DNA of 64,000 bases from DATBAT01 sp963824805 (GTDB lineage Bacteria > Acidobacteriota > Terriglobia > Terriglobales > Acidobacteriaceae), in contig CAWGQZ010000059.1 in assembly GCA_963824805.1 (NCBI GenBank), forward strand, positions 1-64,000, in the 5' to 3' direction. The position numbers were made by a program, and so were the translations under genes. Shown here piece after piece: positions 35,753 through 45,321 of this stretch. How positions within the stretch are numbered: position 1 is the first letter of the stretch; each line of letters opens with the position of its first letter. The notes beneath the pieces were generated by a model. That model ran no database searches. It saw only the letters and a list, made by a program, of their open reading frames with translations, and had not been told where the DNA came from.

Positions 35753-36130
35753 CTAGAACGGCATTACCCCCACTTCCATTTCTACCTCTGGCGTGTCTAC
35801 CATGACGATCGCATCCCACGGACACCCATCCAGAAAGCAGCCGTCCGGCCCTTTGCTGAGACATTTCTTGCACCCAATGCACAAGATCGGATCCACCTGA
35901 ATTCGTCCGAACGGCGGATGGTCTTCGTCCGGCACCCAGAACATGCAGTCCTGTACCGGGCAATATTCGACACACGCCGGTGAGCCCGCACAACCGGTGC
36001 AGCACTCCGTAATCACCGCCAGCTCTTTGGGCTTCTTCTTCCGAGGAGTGGTCAAGCCCTTCGACTTGGGCTCAAACTTCATCTCATCGGGAACCATACC
36101 CGGATTCATGGTCTCGGACATGGCGGGCAT
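35753..36130 (-). CDS. Ferredoxin-like protein with two 4Fe-4S motifs
   Basis: 125 residues. Cysteine clusters CCTGCAGSPACVEYCP and CIGCKKC...GPDGCFLDGCP match two 4Fe-4S sites in a ferredoxin-type fold. The N-terminal 35 residues are low-complexity and basic (KPKELAVI follows). It probably carries electrons for an unidentified oxidoreductase. The start is uncertain between 36130 and 36121. It is 76 bp from the LacI gene on the same strand, with no clear link. Confidence 0.82.
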   Translation of the reverse strand: MPAMSETMNPGMVPDEMKFEPKSKGLTTPRKKKPKELAVITECCTGCAGSPACVEYCPVQDCMFWVPDEDHPPFGRIQVDPILCIGCKKCLSKGPDGCFLDGCPWDAIVMVDTPEVEMEVGVMPF

Positions 36131-36322
36131 TATATCTCAGCGTTCCACATAGCCCAACTAGGAACTCGAAACCGTAGACCAGGAACTAAAAATCCTCTCC
36201 AGCCTGCCAATACCTCCTGCTTCTGATATATTGAGCTTCCAGCCCCTAATTTCCCAGGATATTCCCAGCGATTTTCCGGCCCTTTAAAGGATTTCAAGCG
36301 AGGGGCAAAAGGAGCATCATTT

Positions 36323-36790
36323 ATGGCAGGCAAAAGTCTTAATAAAGTTCAACTCATCGGCAATCTCGGCAAGGACCCGGAAGTCAAATACACTCCCAGC
36401 GGCACCGCTGTTGCCAAAATCACCCTAGCCACCAACGAGCGCTTTAAGGACAAAGACGGGCAATGGCAGGACCGCACGGAGTGGCACAACGTCGTCCTCT
36501 GGCAACGCCTTGCGGAGATCGCAGGCGAATACTTGAAAAAGGGCGGCAAAGTCTACGTCGAAGGCCGTCTCCAAACCCGCTCTTGGGATGACAAGCAGAC
36601 CAATCAGAAGAAGTACATGACCGAAGTCGTGGCCAGCGACTTGATCCTCTTGAGCGGACGTGGTGAGGGCGGCGAAACTGGAGGCTACTCTCGAGGCGCA
36701 TCCGCCGGAAACAACAACTTCGATCAGAGTGTCCCCGAACCGGCAAATGCCGGCGCAGGCCCAATCAGCGACGACGATATCCCGTTCTAG
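36323..36790 (+). CDS. ssb: Single-stranded DNA-binding protein
   Basis: 155 residues. The N-terminal OB fold starts KSLNKVQLIGNLGKDPEVKY, with RTEWHNVVLWQRLAEI and KVYVEGRLQTRSWDD. A glycine-rich linker follows, and the acidic tip DDDIPF at the C-terminus is the normal docking site for replication and repair partners. It is preceded by AAGGAG. It stands alone; a strong hairpin follows. Confidence 0.95.
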   Translation: MAGKSLNKVQLIGNLGKDPEVKYTPSGTAVAKITLATNERFKDKDGQWQDRTEWHNVVLWQRLAEIAGEYLKKGGKVYVEGRLQTRSWDDKQTNQKKYMTEVVASDLILLSGRGEGGETGGYSRGASAGNNNFDQSVPEPANAGAGPISDDDIPF

Positions 36791-36802
36791 CAACGCAGCA
36801 GG

Positions 36803-36837
36803 TGTGGCGCGGGCGCCGGCGCCCGCGCACCGCCACA
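36803..36837. terminator. GC-rich hairpin after ssb
   Basis: A perfect 22-base palindrome at 36807-36828 (gcgcgggcgcc and its complement), flanked by tgtg and ccaca, 16 bases after the ssb stop. It probably forms a transcription-ending hairpin, though it lacks a T-run. Confidence 0.5.
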
Positions 36838-37008
36838 GCACGATGCAGTGCGTCCAAACCCCTTTTCGGGTGGGAAGCGAGCCTCACGTTGCCTTTTTCG
36901 ATCGCGGCAAAGCGACGCATCAGGAAAATTTCCTTGACGTCCTTAGTTCCGTAACGCAAAATGCCCGCAAATCGGGCCCTTCCCAGGATCAAATGCTGGA
37001 GGCAAGAA

Positions 37009-37719
37009 ATGTTGCTGGATACTGCTGCAACTGGGCTCCCACCACTCGACTTAACCAAGATCGTTTTAGCCATCGGCGCCCTCGGAACGGCTGCCTACGG
37101 CCTGGTGGATGTCTCCAAAGGTTTTGGTGGCGGAATTTCCAATCGCGGGTTTGGCGATATCAAGAAAGTCGTATCGCCCTTCATTCCCGCATCTTCCCCT
37201 CAAACAAGCGCTTCAGCCCTCTCTCTGGATTCGGTTCTGGCCACTTTGAGATCGAACTGGCTCAATGGAATGGCGTTGTCGGACCAGAAGTCCGTGGCGA
37301 AGGCACTGATAAAACTAAACTTGAATGCCGATACCGCAGCGAGGATGGCAGCGGCGACTGGCGTCGACGATAAGGTTCTCGCTTCGATCGCGACGAAGCT
37401 TTCCACTGGCCAAGCGTTGACGCCGGAAGAAACCGACTCCTACGGCCGTTTTGATCTCTTGCTCAGCGCAGTCCTCGATCAGGGCTACCAACGCGCCGAC
37501 CAACGTTACCGGAACAGCTCCAAATTGCTGGCGGTGCCCGTGGCGGTCGGTCTGGCTGTGCTCGGAGCCTGGGCCATTTCCCCAGGCCCACTCCAACCAC
37601 TCGACACCTGGAGGGCCATAGTCGGCGGAATTCTTGCCACCCCCCTGGCCCCGGTGGCAAAAGATGTCGCGAGCGCGATTCAGCAAGGTTCCAAGCTAGC
37701 GCAGGCCTGGAAGAAGTGA
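37009..37719 (+). CDS. Membrane protein of unknown function
   Basis: 236 residues from ATG 37009, chosen because GGAGG lies 7 bases upstream; an upstream Met at 36961 lacks such a site. The N-terminus has one hydrophobic stretch (LTKIVLAIGALGTAAYGLV), the middle is helical and serine/alanine-rich, and a C-terminal stretch VPVAVGLAVLGAWAI may be a second membrane helix, with another near GGILATPLAPVA. I do not recognise a family. The stop overlaps the next gene's GTG start by 3 bases, so the pair is translationally coupled. Confidence 0.65.
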   Translation: MLLDTAATGLPPLDLTKIVLAIGALGTAAYGLVDVSKGFGGGISNRGFGDIKKVVSPFIPASSPQTSASALSLDSVLATLRSNWLNGMALSDQKSVAKALIKLNLNADTAARMAAATGVDDKVLASIATKLSTGQALTPEETDSYGRFDLLLSAVLDQGYQRADQRYRNSSKLLAVPVAVGLAVLGAWAISPGPLQPLDTWRAIVGGILATPLAPVAKDVASAIQQGSKLAQAWKK

Positions 37720-38612
37720 CTTATTTCATCGATCTCCGCGCTGACTCTGCTGGAGGAAATCCCGCGGCGGATGTAAATGGTGTAGTGGTTCGTACGGACG
37801 CGCAGCCTGACCCGAATCCTTCCCGGCCAATGGATGGCGAACTGGCCCAGGCAGTTCAGGGCCGTGACGTACTTCTGGGCACTCACGGCTTTCACGTAAA
37901 CCGCCGGGACGGCATCAGCAATCTAGCCTGCTGGAACCAGTGGCTTCAGCTCGGCGGCAACGGCATTTTTGTAGCCGTGCTCTGGCCGGGAGATTCCCGC
38001 TGGCTGCCCTTCGTCGACTATCCGCTCGAAGGCGACGAGGCGATCAAGAGCGGCCGCCTGCTGGCCTCCTATCTCGCCCGTCGCTTTGCCGGCGTTAACA
38101 GTCTCTCCTTTGTGTCTCACAGTCTGGGTGCGCGGACCATGCTGGAAACTATCCGGAACCTGGACCAGTCCTTCAAATTAAAAACTCTCACCGTGATGGC
38201 TGCCGCCATCGACGATACTTGCCTGGTGAACGAATACCGTGACGCCGCGCAGCGTTTGGAAAAAATTTCCGTACTGGCATCGAGTGAGGATGAGGTCTTG
38301 AAGTTGGCCTTTCCCGCCGGGAACTTTGCCTCCGGCATCGTATCTCGCGGAGACCCGTACTGGCACGGAGCGCTTGGCCGCTACGGCCCCTATCCCGCGG
38401 ATCAACCGGCGAATCTGTGCAAGACCCCGAACCTTCCCGAACTATGGAAGTTCGGCCATCATAGCTATATCAACTCAGACTGTTCGGTGCCTGGGCCGCC
38501 ACCATATCCGCTGCCTCTCACCGTCCAGCCCCAGGGTACCGCTCCGCCCAGCAATGCAATGAATTGGCAGCAGGCATGGGCAGCAGGCTTCGTATCCACC
38601 AGGTTTGCGTAG
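37716..38612 (+). CDS. Alpha/beta-hydrolase-like protein
   Basis: 298 residues from a GTG codon overlapping the upstream stop (GTGA). Features of an alpha/beta hydrolase: GTHGFHVNRRDG as the oxyanion-loop region, the nucleophile in SHSLGARTML (about 129-138) and a possible His near KFGHHSYI. It resembles DUF900-type serine hydrolases. No signal peptide is present. It is coupled to the membrane protein at 37009, suggesting the two act together; the reaction is unknown. Confidence 0.65.
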   Translation: MTYFIDLRADSAGGNPAADVNGVVVRTDAQPDPNPSRPMDGELAQAVQGRDVLLGTHGFHVNRRDGISNLACWNQWLQLGGNGIFVAVLWPGDSRWLPFVDYPLEGDEAIKSGRLLASYLARRFAGVNSLSFVSHSLGARTMLETIRNLDQSFKLKTLTVMAAAIDDTCLVNEYRDAAQRLEKISVLASSEDEVLKLAFPAGNFASGIVSRGDPYWHGALGRYGPYPADQPANLCKTPNLPELWKFGHHSYINSDCSVPGPPPYPLPLTVQPQGTAPPSNAMNWQQAWAAGFVSTRFA

Positions 38613-38934
38613 TAATGGACCCTAAGAAATGGAGAGTTTATCCGAGCGCAGCTACGTCTCACCCATCTACATCGGAATTGTCTAGGGCGCGCTGGGAGAA
38701 CGTAACCAAGAATTCGCTCTGTACACTAAAGCCTACGAGGACCGTCATCCACTGAGACATCGGCCTGAACCCCGCTCAAAGAGTGGGCATCACGCAACTC
38801 AATTGCCAATCTCAAGTTGCTCTGTCAGGCGGCATGAGCAACCTATTTGTTTCCCGCAACTTTACAAAGTGTTCCGCACGAAACGTTTTGTCAAGTTGCA
38901 AACCCAGACCCGATAGGGGCACACTGAAGCTGCC
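38613..38934. other. Intergenic region, no gene seen
   Basis: This 322-bp stretch lies between the hydrolase and the pterin dehydratase. I found no supported coding frame, RNA gene or repeat in it. It presumably contains the promoter of the downstream gene. Confidence 0.5.
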
Positions 38935-39273
38935 ATGACCGAGACAGACCTCGCAGACAAGAAATGCGTGCCCTGCAAGGGCGGCGTGCCGCCACTGAAA
39001 GGACACGAACTCGAACGCATCCTGCAACGGGTGCCTGAATGGAAGGCTGTTGACGAGCACCACATCAACCGCACCTTCATCTTCCCTGACTTCAAACAGG
39101 CGTTAGCTTTCGTGAATCGCGTCGGCGACATCGCGGAAGACCAGGGCCACCATCCCGACATCTATCTGACGTGGGGCAAAGTGGACATCACTTTGTGGAC
39201 GCACAAGATCGACGGCCTCACTGAGAGCGATTTCATCATAGCCGCCAGGATCGACCGCGCACTTCAAGCATAG
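38935..39273 (+). CDS. Pterin-4-alpha-carbinolamine dehydratase
   Basis: 112 residues, normal for the family. The signature EDQGHHPD is present with the downstream WGKVDITLWTHKIDGLTESD segment. It dehydrates 4a-hydroxytetrahydropterin in recycling of the pterin cofactor of aromatic amino acid hydroxylases; in bacteria without such hydroxylases the role can differ. No hydroxylase is nearby. The convergent MFS gene ends directly after its stop. Confidence 0.9.
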   Translation: MTETDLADKKCVPCKGGVPPLKGHELERILQRVPEWKAVDEHHINRTFIFPDFKQALAFVNRVGDIAEDQGHHPDIYLTWGKVDITLWTHKIDGLTESDFIIAARIDRALQA

Positions 39274-40589
39274 TTACTGCTGTACGGGCTGAAGCTCTGC
39301 GGGCGCGCGCCACGGACGCATGGCCCATCCCCACAGCACGATTGGAAATACCATCGAGACCCCTACCCCCACTGTCAGTACGCGCGGCGAGGCTCCCCAA
39401 TCCATGAAATGCCCACAGAGGTAGGCGCCCACCGCGATGCTTAACATGCAAAGCGCGTTGTCAGCTGCGAAGACGCGGCCGCGGAATCGGTCGTCGGTGT
39501 TGAGTTGAAGCATGGTGGTTGAGAAGACCCAGACAGTGGAACCTCCACAGTGGGCAAAAGCAATGTACAGGCACGCGATCCAGACGTTGTATGCGCCACC
39601 CAACGCTGCATAGCCGATCGCAATGACGATGTACCCGATCAGAATCCCCTGCCGCAGGCGCCGATCCGAATGTCCAGCCCAACGGGCCGAGAGCAGTGGT
39701 CCGAACAATGTCCCGATTCCTCGAGCTCCAATGAGGAAGCTCATGCCCAACATGGTGGCCCGCTCTGGATCAGCTCCCCTCCAGTGCACCGGGAAGTAGC
39801 GCTGCCCCATCACAGTAAACAAAACCCATCCCGGACCCACCATTAACTCGCCAGCCTTGGCAAATACAGTTGCCAGCAAGCTGCGGTCCCGCCCTACGTA
39901 GCGGATGCCTTCGATCACCGGCGAGTAGTCAACCAGATCTCTTGGACCGAAGCGCGAGGCGAATCGTCCGCATGGGGCTCGGCAAAGTGCATGCGGCTAA
40001 TCAGGACAGCCGACAGCAGAAACGACAGGGCATTCAAAATGAACACCGCGTCACGCCCAAACAGAGCCGCCACAATCCCTCCCAAAGCGGCACCGATCAT
40101 GAGGTTCAGCGACCAAGTCGAAGAAGAGAGGGTGTTGGCAAGGATCACGTCTTCTTTATTGACAATGTTCGGAACGACTGCGCTGCGGGCTGGTCCAAAG
40201 AATGTTGCCGTGGCAGTTTCCAACAACAATAAGGGATAAACCATCCAGACTGTGCTGCGGGAGCGCACCAGCAGCATCGACAGGACAATAACAAAACGAA
40301 TGAGATCGGCCGCGATCATGACCGACTTGCGGCGAAGGCGATCGTTGATAATGCCGGCCAGCGGCCCAAAGAAAGTTTGCGGCAGCACTTGCACCATAAG
40401 AGCCAGGCCGACTGATGCCGCCTGCCCCGTAAGCTGTAAGACCAGGCTCAACAGTGCGAGGGTATAGAACCAGTCGCCAATTTCGCTGACGATTTGCGCC
40501 ATCCATAGGTAGCGGAAGTTTGCGTTCTCGCGTACCAGTCGCCAGTATGCGGAAAACGAAACTGACACGTTTGTCTGCTCTGTTCCCAT
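39274..40589 (-). CDS. MFS exporter (EntS/MFS_3-like), split by a 1-base deletion
   Basis: Two frames together make one 12-helix major facilitator of the MFS_3/EntS type. The first half (40589-39915) starts MGTEQTNVSVSFSAYWRLVRENANFRYLWMAQ and holds about six helices with the A-loop GIINDRLRRKSVMI. The second half (39918-39274) begins VIEGIRYVGRDRSLLATV and holds the rest. The break is in the central cytoplasmic loop near 39936-39942, where one missing base would give DLVDYSPVIEGIRYV. The halves overlap as GTGA, so separate translation is conceivable, but error or mutation is likelier. The substrate is unknown, probably a small molecule exported by proton exchange. Confidence 0.78.
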
Positions 40590-40694
40590 AAGAGAGGAAA
40601 AAGCGATATTACCCTGAGGCTTCCTTTACAGCTCTGCGAAAACGCAAGGTCCCTCGGCTTGGTTTGGGGACGACAGTTCTTAGTCTTGGAACGG

Positions 40695-41789
40695 TTACGC
40701 CTGGTTGTTTAGTTTCTTCTTCAGGTCGGCAGCGATTTGGCGGCCGTGAAAGCGGCCGTTCTCGATGAAGATTTCGTTGGTGCGCGACCCCGCAACGATG
40801 ACTCCGGCCACGTAAATTCCGGGGATGTTGGACTCCAGGGTCTCTGGATCACAAACTGGTCGGCATTGCTCCGCCGAGAGTTCGATACCCATGGCCCGAA
40901 GAAAATCGTAGTCGGGGTGGTACCCAACCAGGGCAAAGACGAAATCATTTTTCAGGCGGACCGTTCCCTCAGGAGTGTCGAGGATCACGGCATCGGCTTC
41001 GATCGACTGTACGGAACTATTGAAGTATGCCTTCACTTCGCCGGCCTTGATGCGATTTTCGATGTCGGGAAGAATCCAGTACTTCACGTGGGTGTGCATC
41101 CTGGAGCCGCGATGCACAAGGGTCACGCGCGCTCCGTGCCGCCATAAATCCAGCGCGGAAATGGCGGCAGAATTCTTTCCCCCAATCACCACCACATCCA
41201 TATCGAAGTAGGGATGGGGTTCGCGGTAGTAGTGAAACACCTTTGGCAAGTCTTCTCCGGGTATCTGCAACTGGTTCGCCAAGTCATAGTAGCCGGTGGA
41301 GACAATCAGCTTGCGCGCCTGGTAGTCGAAGATTCGTCCCAGTCGGTCAGATGTGGTGATGCGGAAATCTCCGTCCTTGCCGGTAACAGTCTCGACTCGC
41401 TGATATTGCACGACATGCAGGCGGTAGTGTTCGGCCACTTTGCGATAGTACTCAAGCGCCTCTTCGCGAGTGGGCTTTTGGTGGGCGGTGGTAAAGGGAA
41501 TGTCGCCGATCTCAAGCAGTTCGGGTGTGGTGAAGAACGTCATCCCGGCCGGGTAGTTGTAGAGCGAATTGACCAGGCATCCCTTGTCAATAACTACGAC
41601 TTTGAAGCCCGCGCGCTGGGCCTCGATGCCACAGGCAAGGCCCGTCGGTCCGGCGCCAATCACCATCACATCCGCCTGGCGGTTGGATGCGGGCTGCAAC
41701 TCGGCGCGGGTTAAGACATCGGGAATCTGCCTGGTTTCCACGATCTCTTTCTCTTTGGGTAAAACGGAGGTGCTTCGCGGACGGGGCAT
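40695..41789 (-). CDS. YpdA-family FAD/NADPH-dependent disulfide reductase
   Basis: 364 residues. FAD-binding MVIGAGPTGLACGIEA (about 41-56), NADPH-binding VVIGGKNSAAISALDL (about 201-216), and the C-terminal GVIVAGSRTNEIFIENGR are characteristic of the YpdA group, which reduces bacillithiol disulfide in Firmicutes and is linked to bacillithiol in some other phyla. Unlike thioredoxin reductase it has no CxxC. The first 30 residues before the FAD motif are poorly conserved, so the start could be further in. It suggests that the organism uses bacillithiol, but no biosynthesis gene is in the window. Confidence 0.82.
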   Translation of the reverse strand: MPRPRSTSVLPKEKEIVETRQIPDVLTRAELQPASNRQADVMVIGAGPTGLACGIEAQRAGFKVVVIDKGCLVNSLYNYPAGMTFFTTPELLEIGDIPFTTAHQKPTREEALEYYRKVAEHYRLHVVQYQRVETVTGKDGDFRITTSDRLGRIFDYQARKLIVSTGYYDLANQLQIPGEDLPKVFHYYREPHPYFDMDVVVIGGKNSAAISALDLWRHGARVTLVHRGSRMHTHVKYWILPDIENRIKAGEVKAYFNSSVQSIEADAVILDTPEGTVRLKNDFVFALVGYHPDYDFLRAMGIELSAEQCRPVCDPETLESNIPGIYVAGVIVAGSRTNEIFIENGRFHGRQIAADLKKKLNNQA

Positions 41790-41893
41790 GGGGCCTGGAT
41801 AAGTAGCGATTCTAGCATGCGGGAAACCGGGACGAAGACGGATAGCAAATCTACTCTAATCGACTGCAGCCGCTTCGGTTAGAATGGCGGCTT

Positions 41894-42592
41894 ATGCGAG
41901 GACTCTCTGTCGCTCTATTGTTGTTATGCGCCGCGTGCGCCGCGCAAGAGCCCGCGCCGGTCCCGGACAGCGAAGTACCGCAGCGAAAAGAGATTCTGCG
42001 CAACCATCGCGTGACCGCGAGCGTGCTGGAGCTTGCGCCGCACGAGGCCACGCCGATGCACCAGCACGCCCACGACATGCTGGCGGTATTCGTAAATGGC
42101 GGCAACACCCGAAACACAGTGTTTGGGCACAAGCCGAGCACCGACAAGATGGTAGCGGGCGAGGTACGCTTTCGCAATGCGGGTTATGCCCACGCTACCC
42201 AGAATGAAGGCGGGGGGCTGTTTCGCGTGGTAATCGTCGAGTTCGCCGACCCGCAAGGCAAGATGGAACCGGTTGGAACCACGACGCACTACTGTAACCC
42301 TGGCAGTACGACGGCATGCGTCGATGAGAAAACCCTCTTCTGCACGGCTAGAGTCTGCGTGGAGGATGTGAGCATTGCGCCCGCCGCCATCACATCCCGG
42401 CACAGTCATACCACGGACCATATGCTTGTCGCAGTGTCGGATTATCAGCTCACTGACCAGGTGGAGGGGAAGGGTACGATTGTCCGCACCCACCAAAGCG
42501 GCGAAGTCGAGTTCATACCAGCCGGTATCACCCACCAACTAACAAACACCGGCAAAGCACCCGCGCGCTTCACTGTCATCGTGTGGCGCTGA
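41894..42592 (+). CDS. Exported bicupin protein
   Basis: 232 residues with a short signal peptide (LLLLCAACAAQ); the Cys near the end could also be a lipobox. Two cupin-like halves are visible: HEATPMHQHAHDML (about 49-62) and ITSRHSHTTDHMLV (about 165-178), each with the metal-binding His spacing. Cupins cover many reactions, so no specific function is assigned. Two cysteines pairs in the middle (HYCNPGSTTACVD, FCTARVCVED) may form disulfides. It is transcribed divergently from the YpdA-like gene, 104 bp away. Confidence 0.75.
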   Translation: MRGLSVALLLLCAACAAQEPAPVPDSEVPQRKEILRNHRVTASVLELAPHEATPMHQHAHDMLAVFVNGGNTRNTVFGHKPSTDKMVAGEVRFRNAGYAHATQNEGGGLFRVVIVEFADPQGKMEPVGTTTHYCNPGSTTACVDEKTLFCTARVCVEDVSIAPAAITSRHSHTTDHMLVAVSDYQLTDQVEGKGTIVRTHQSGEVEFIPAGITHQLTNTGKAPARFTVIVWR

Positions 42593-42755
42593 AGGTTCGT
42601 GCGACTGATAGCGTCCTCATTCGCTGTCCCTGTCAGATTGGTGACATGCTATGAACGACGGGTCCGTCCGGGCCAGGTGCATCGTCCAACTTGCTATACT
42701 TTTCTTGCCTTAATTTCACCACTTCATTATCGAGAATTCTTTCTCAGGAGCACCC

Positions 42756-44204
42756 ATGGCGACCGCAACGCAGCAGGCTACCCGGCTGGAGAAGGACTCA
42801 ATCGGACCCAAGGAAATTCCGGCGAATGTTTACTATGGGATTCAGACCGCGCGCGCGATTGAAAACTATCCCATCTCCGGGATGCGGGCGCATCCTACTC
42901 TGGTTGCGGCTTTTGGCATGGTCAAAGCGGCAGCCGCGGAGGCAAACAAGGAGTTGGGATTGGTTGACGACAAGCGCGCCGATGCCATTATCCGTGCGGC
43001 CAAAGAAGTACAGGACGGAAAGTGGAACCAGGAATTTGTAGTTGACGTATTTCAGGCTGGCGCCGGGGTCAGCTTTCACATGAATTCCAATGAGGTGATC
43101 GCCAACCGGGCTGTCGAGCTTCTCGGAGGAACCCTGGGCGACTACTCGATCGTCCATCCTAATGATCACGTGAATTACGGCCAGTCGACGAATGACGTTT
43201 TTCCCACCGGCATGCGACTGGCGACCTTGTTGGAACTGGAGAAGTTGTATCCGGTCCTGGACAACCTGACGTCGGCACTCGACGCGAAGGGAAAAGAATT
43301 TCACGACATTCTTAAGTCGGGCCGTACCCACATGCAAGATGCGGTCCCGATGCGCTTGGGGCAGGAGTTCACGGCTTACGCCGGCGCGATTCGACGCGCC
43401 AAAGACGCGATCCGCGCGGCCTCTGAGTCGTTGCGCGAATTAGGATTGGGCGGATCCGCAGTCGGAACCGGCATCAACACTCATCCCGACTATCGCGCGA
43501 AAGCGGTGCGCAATCTCTCACGCATTTCGGGACAGAAACTTTCGCCTGCTGACGACATGCGCTATGCCATGCAATCGAATTTTGCCATGGCCAGTGTTTC
43601 TTCCGCGCTGCGGAACCTGGCACTGGAGGTGATCCGTATTTCCAACGATTTGCGGCTTCTGGCATCGGGCCCCAACACGGGGTTTGCGGAGATTAATCTG
43701 CCTGCCTTGCAGCCGGGATCTTCGATCATGCCGGGTAAGATCAATCCAGTGATCCCGGAACTGGCGGCCATGGTGGCGTTTCAGGTGGTGGGCAACGACG
43801 TGGCAGTCGCGATGGCCGTGCAAGCCGGTCAGCTGGAACTGAACGTCATGATGCCGACCATGGCCTACAGCGTGATGCAATCGATCACCATTCTGACCAA
43901 TATGCTGCGGCAATTTAACGACAAGTGCATTAGCGGAATTACTGCCAATGCAAAGCGCTGCAACTTCTATGTGCAGGCCACGGTCTCGCTGGCGACGGCG
44001 TTAAACCCTTATATTGGATATGCGAAAGCGGCGGAGATTGCGAAGGAAGCAGTGGCCAGCGGACGCTCGATTATCGAAATTGCCCGCGAGAAAAAGCTGC
44101 TAAGCGAGAAAGAGATCAATGACATTCTCGATCCCGTGCGGATGACAGAGCCAGTGCGTCCGCTTGATTCGGCGGCCAAGCGGGATGAAATTAAGGCGAA
44201 GTAA
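42756..44204 (+). CDS. aspA: Aspartate ammonia-lyase
   Basis: 482 residues of the fumarase/aspartase superfamily. The signature loop GSSIMPGKINPVIPE (about 327-341) holds the catalytic Ser. NSNEVIANRA, GQSTNDVFPTGM and the substrate-binding SGRTHMQDA are present. Overall length and motifs fit aspartase better than fumarase. It converts L-aspartate to fumarate and ammonia in the cytoplasm. CAGGAG lies 6 bases upstream of ATG. It is monocistronic. Confidence 0.9.
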   Translation: MATATQQATRLEKDSIGPKEIPANVYYGIQTARAIENYPISGMRAHPTLVAAFGMVKAAAAEANKELGLVDDKRADAIIRAAKEVQDGKWNQEFVVDVFQAGAGVSFHMNSNEVIANRAVELLGGTLGDYSIVHPNDHVNYGQSTNDVFPTGMRLATLLELEKLYPVLDNLTSALDAKGKEFHDILKSGRTHMQDAVPMRLGQEFTAYAGAIRRAKDAIRAASESLRELGLGGSAVGTGINTHPDYRAKAVRNLSRISGQKLSPADDMRYAMQSNFAMASVSSALRNLALEVIRISNDLRLLASGPNTGFAEINLPALQPGSSIMPGKINPVIPELAAMVAFQVVGNDVAVAMAVQAGQLELNVMMPTMAYSVMQSITILTNMLRQFNDKCISGITANAKRCNFYVQATVSLATALNPYIGYAKAAEIAKEAVASGRSIIEIAREKKLLSEKEINDILDPVRMTEPVRPLDSAAKRDEIKAK

Positions 44205-44248
44205 CGCAAAACCTTTTTCGCCGCGGGGGCTGCGCTGATTTCACGGAT

Positions 44249-45224
44249 CTAGGTATTTATTTCCTCCGGTACTGACTCTTCCTTAAATTTGCGTTCAGTA
44301 GGAACATTGCGGTTGCTTGCCGGTTTGGGCTTCAGCGTGATCGCAATTACGCTCACCAGTACCAACAAGGTCCCCAGGACTGTTCTTGCCCCTAGCGCTT
44401 CCCCGGCGAAGAAGTAGCCTAACAATACCGCGATCACGGGATTCACGTACGCATAAGTCCCCACTTTGGTGGGAGATTCGTAGTGCAGCAACCACACATA
44501 GGCGGTAAAGCCGATGATTGATCCAGCGACGATCAAGTACAAAAGCGCCGCCCATGCACTCCACGAGACGGTACGCGGATGAAAGCGGGAGAATTCGCCC
44601 GCGAGCGCCGAGACCACGACCAATTGCGCTCCCCCGCACAGCATCTGGGTTGCGGAACTCATGGCCTTCGATTCTGGAAGCGGCGTCCTTCGTGTGATCA
44701 CGGTTGCTACCGACCAGGTAAACGACGCTAGTAGCAGGGCGGCGGCTCCGGCGTGATCAATCGGGGCCTGCCCTAATGAGAGCGAATTGCTCATCAGGAT
44801 TGCCACGCCTGCGATTCCCAGCAACAGCGAGATCGCCAAGTCCCAGAGATAGGCGCATGGTCCGAAGCAAAATGATCTCAAGCACGGTGATGAAGACTGG
44901 AATGGTGGCCAGCACGACGGCGGCGATCCCGGATGGCACGCGCTGTTCCGACCAGAAGAGGCAGCCGTAATCGACAACAAAGATCATTCCACCAAGCAGC
45001 GCAGAACCGAACCATTGGCGCCGCGAGGGCGAGGGCGTGCCCGTGGCCCGCAGCCAGGCATACATCGCGATGCCTGCGACAAAGAAACGCAAGGCCGCCA
45101 GCAGGAATGGCGGAACTTCGTTGACGCCAATGCGAATCGCCAGGAAGGTCGAACCCCACACCAAATAAATGATGGAGAAGGCGAGAACGATCTTCCATTT
45201 TGCGGGTCTGGCGGCGCTAGTCAC
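44249..45224 (-). CDS. EamA/DMT-family transporter, interrupted by a 1-base insertion
   Basis: The two frames join into a typical 10-helix drug/metabolite transporter. The first part (45224 to about 44850) begins with IIYLVWGSTFLAIRIG and includes PPFLLAALRFFVAG and SEQRVPSGIAAVV. The second part, from about 44843, runs DLAISLLLGIAGVAIL, SATQMLCGGAQLVV and YAYVNPVIAVLLGYFF to the end at 44249. One extra base near 44842-44846 explains the break. It moves an unknown metabolite across the inner membrane. The C-terminus is a charged tail. It is not obviously linked to aspA, which is convergent. Confidence 0.8.
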
Positions 45225-45321
45225 GGTTCCTCCGTTGCTAAGCTAAATATATAGATAGCTGTCGAGGAGACCGCGAACTATCCCTTTGGATGAAAAGTAC
45301 TCATCGCCTACAAGAAGTTAA

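Noticed and set aside
39915..39918. Natural two-gene MFS transporter joined by a GTGA overlap
   Set aside because: Single missing base restores a standard 12-helix protein, and similar one-base breaks occur in other genes of this window.
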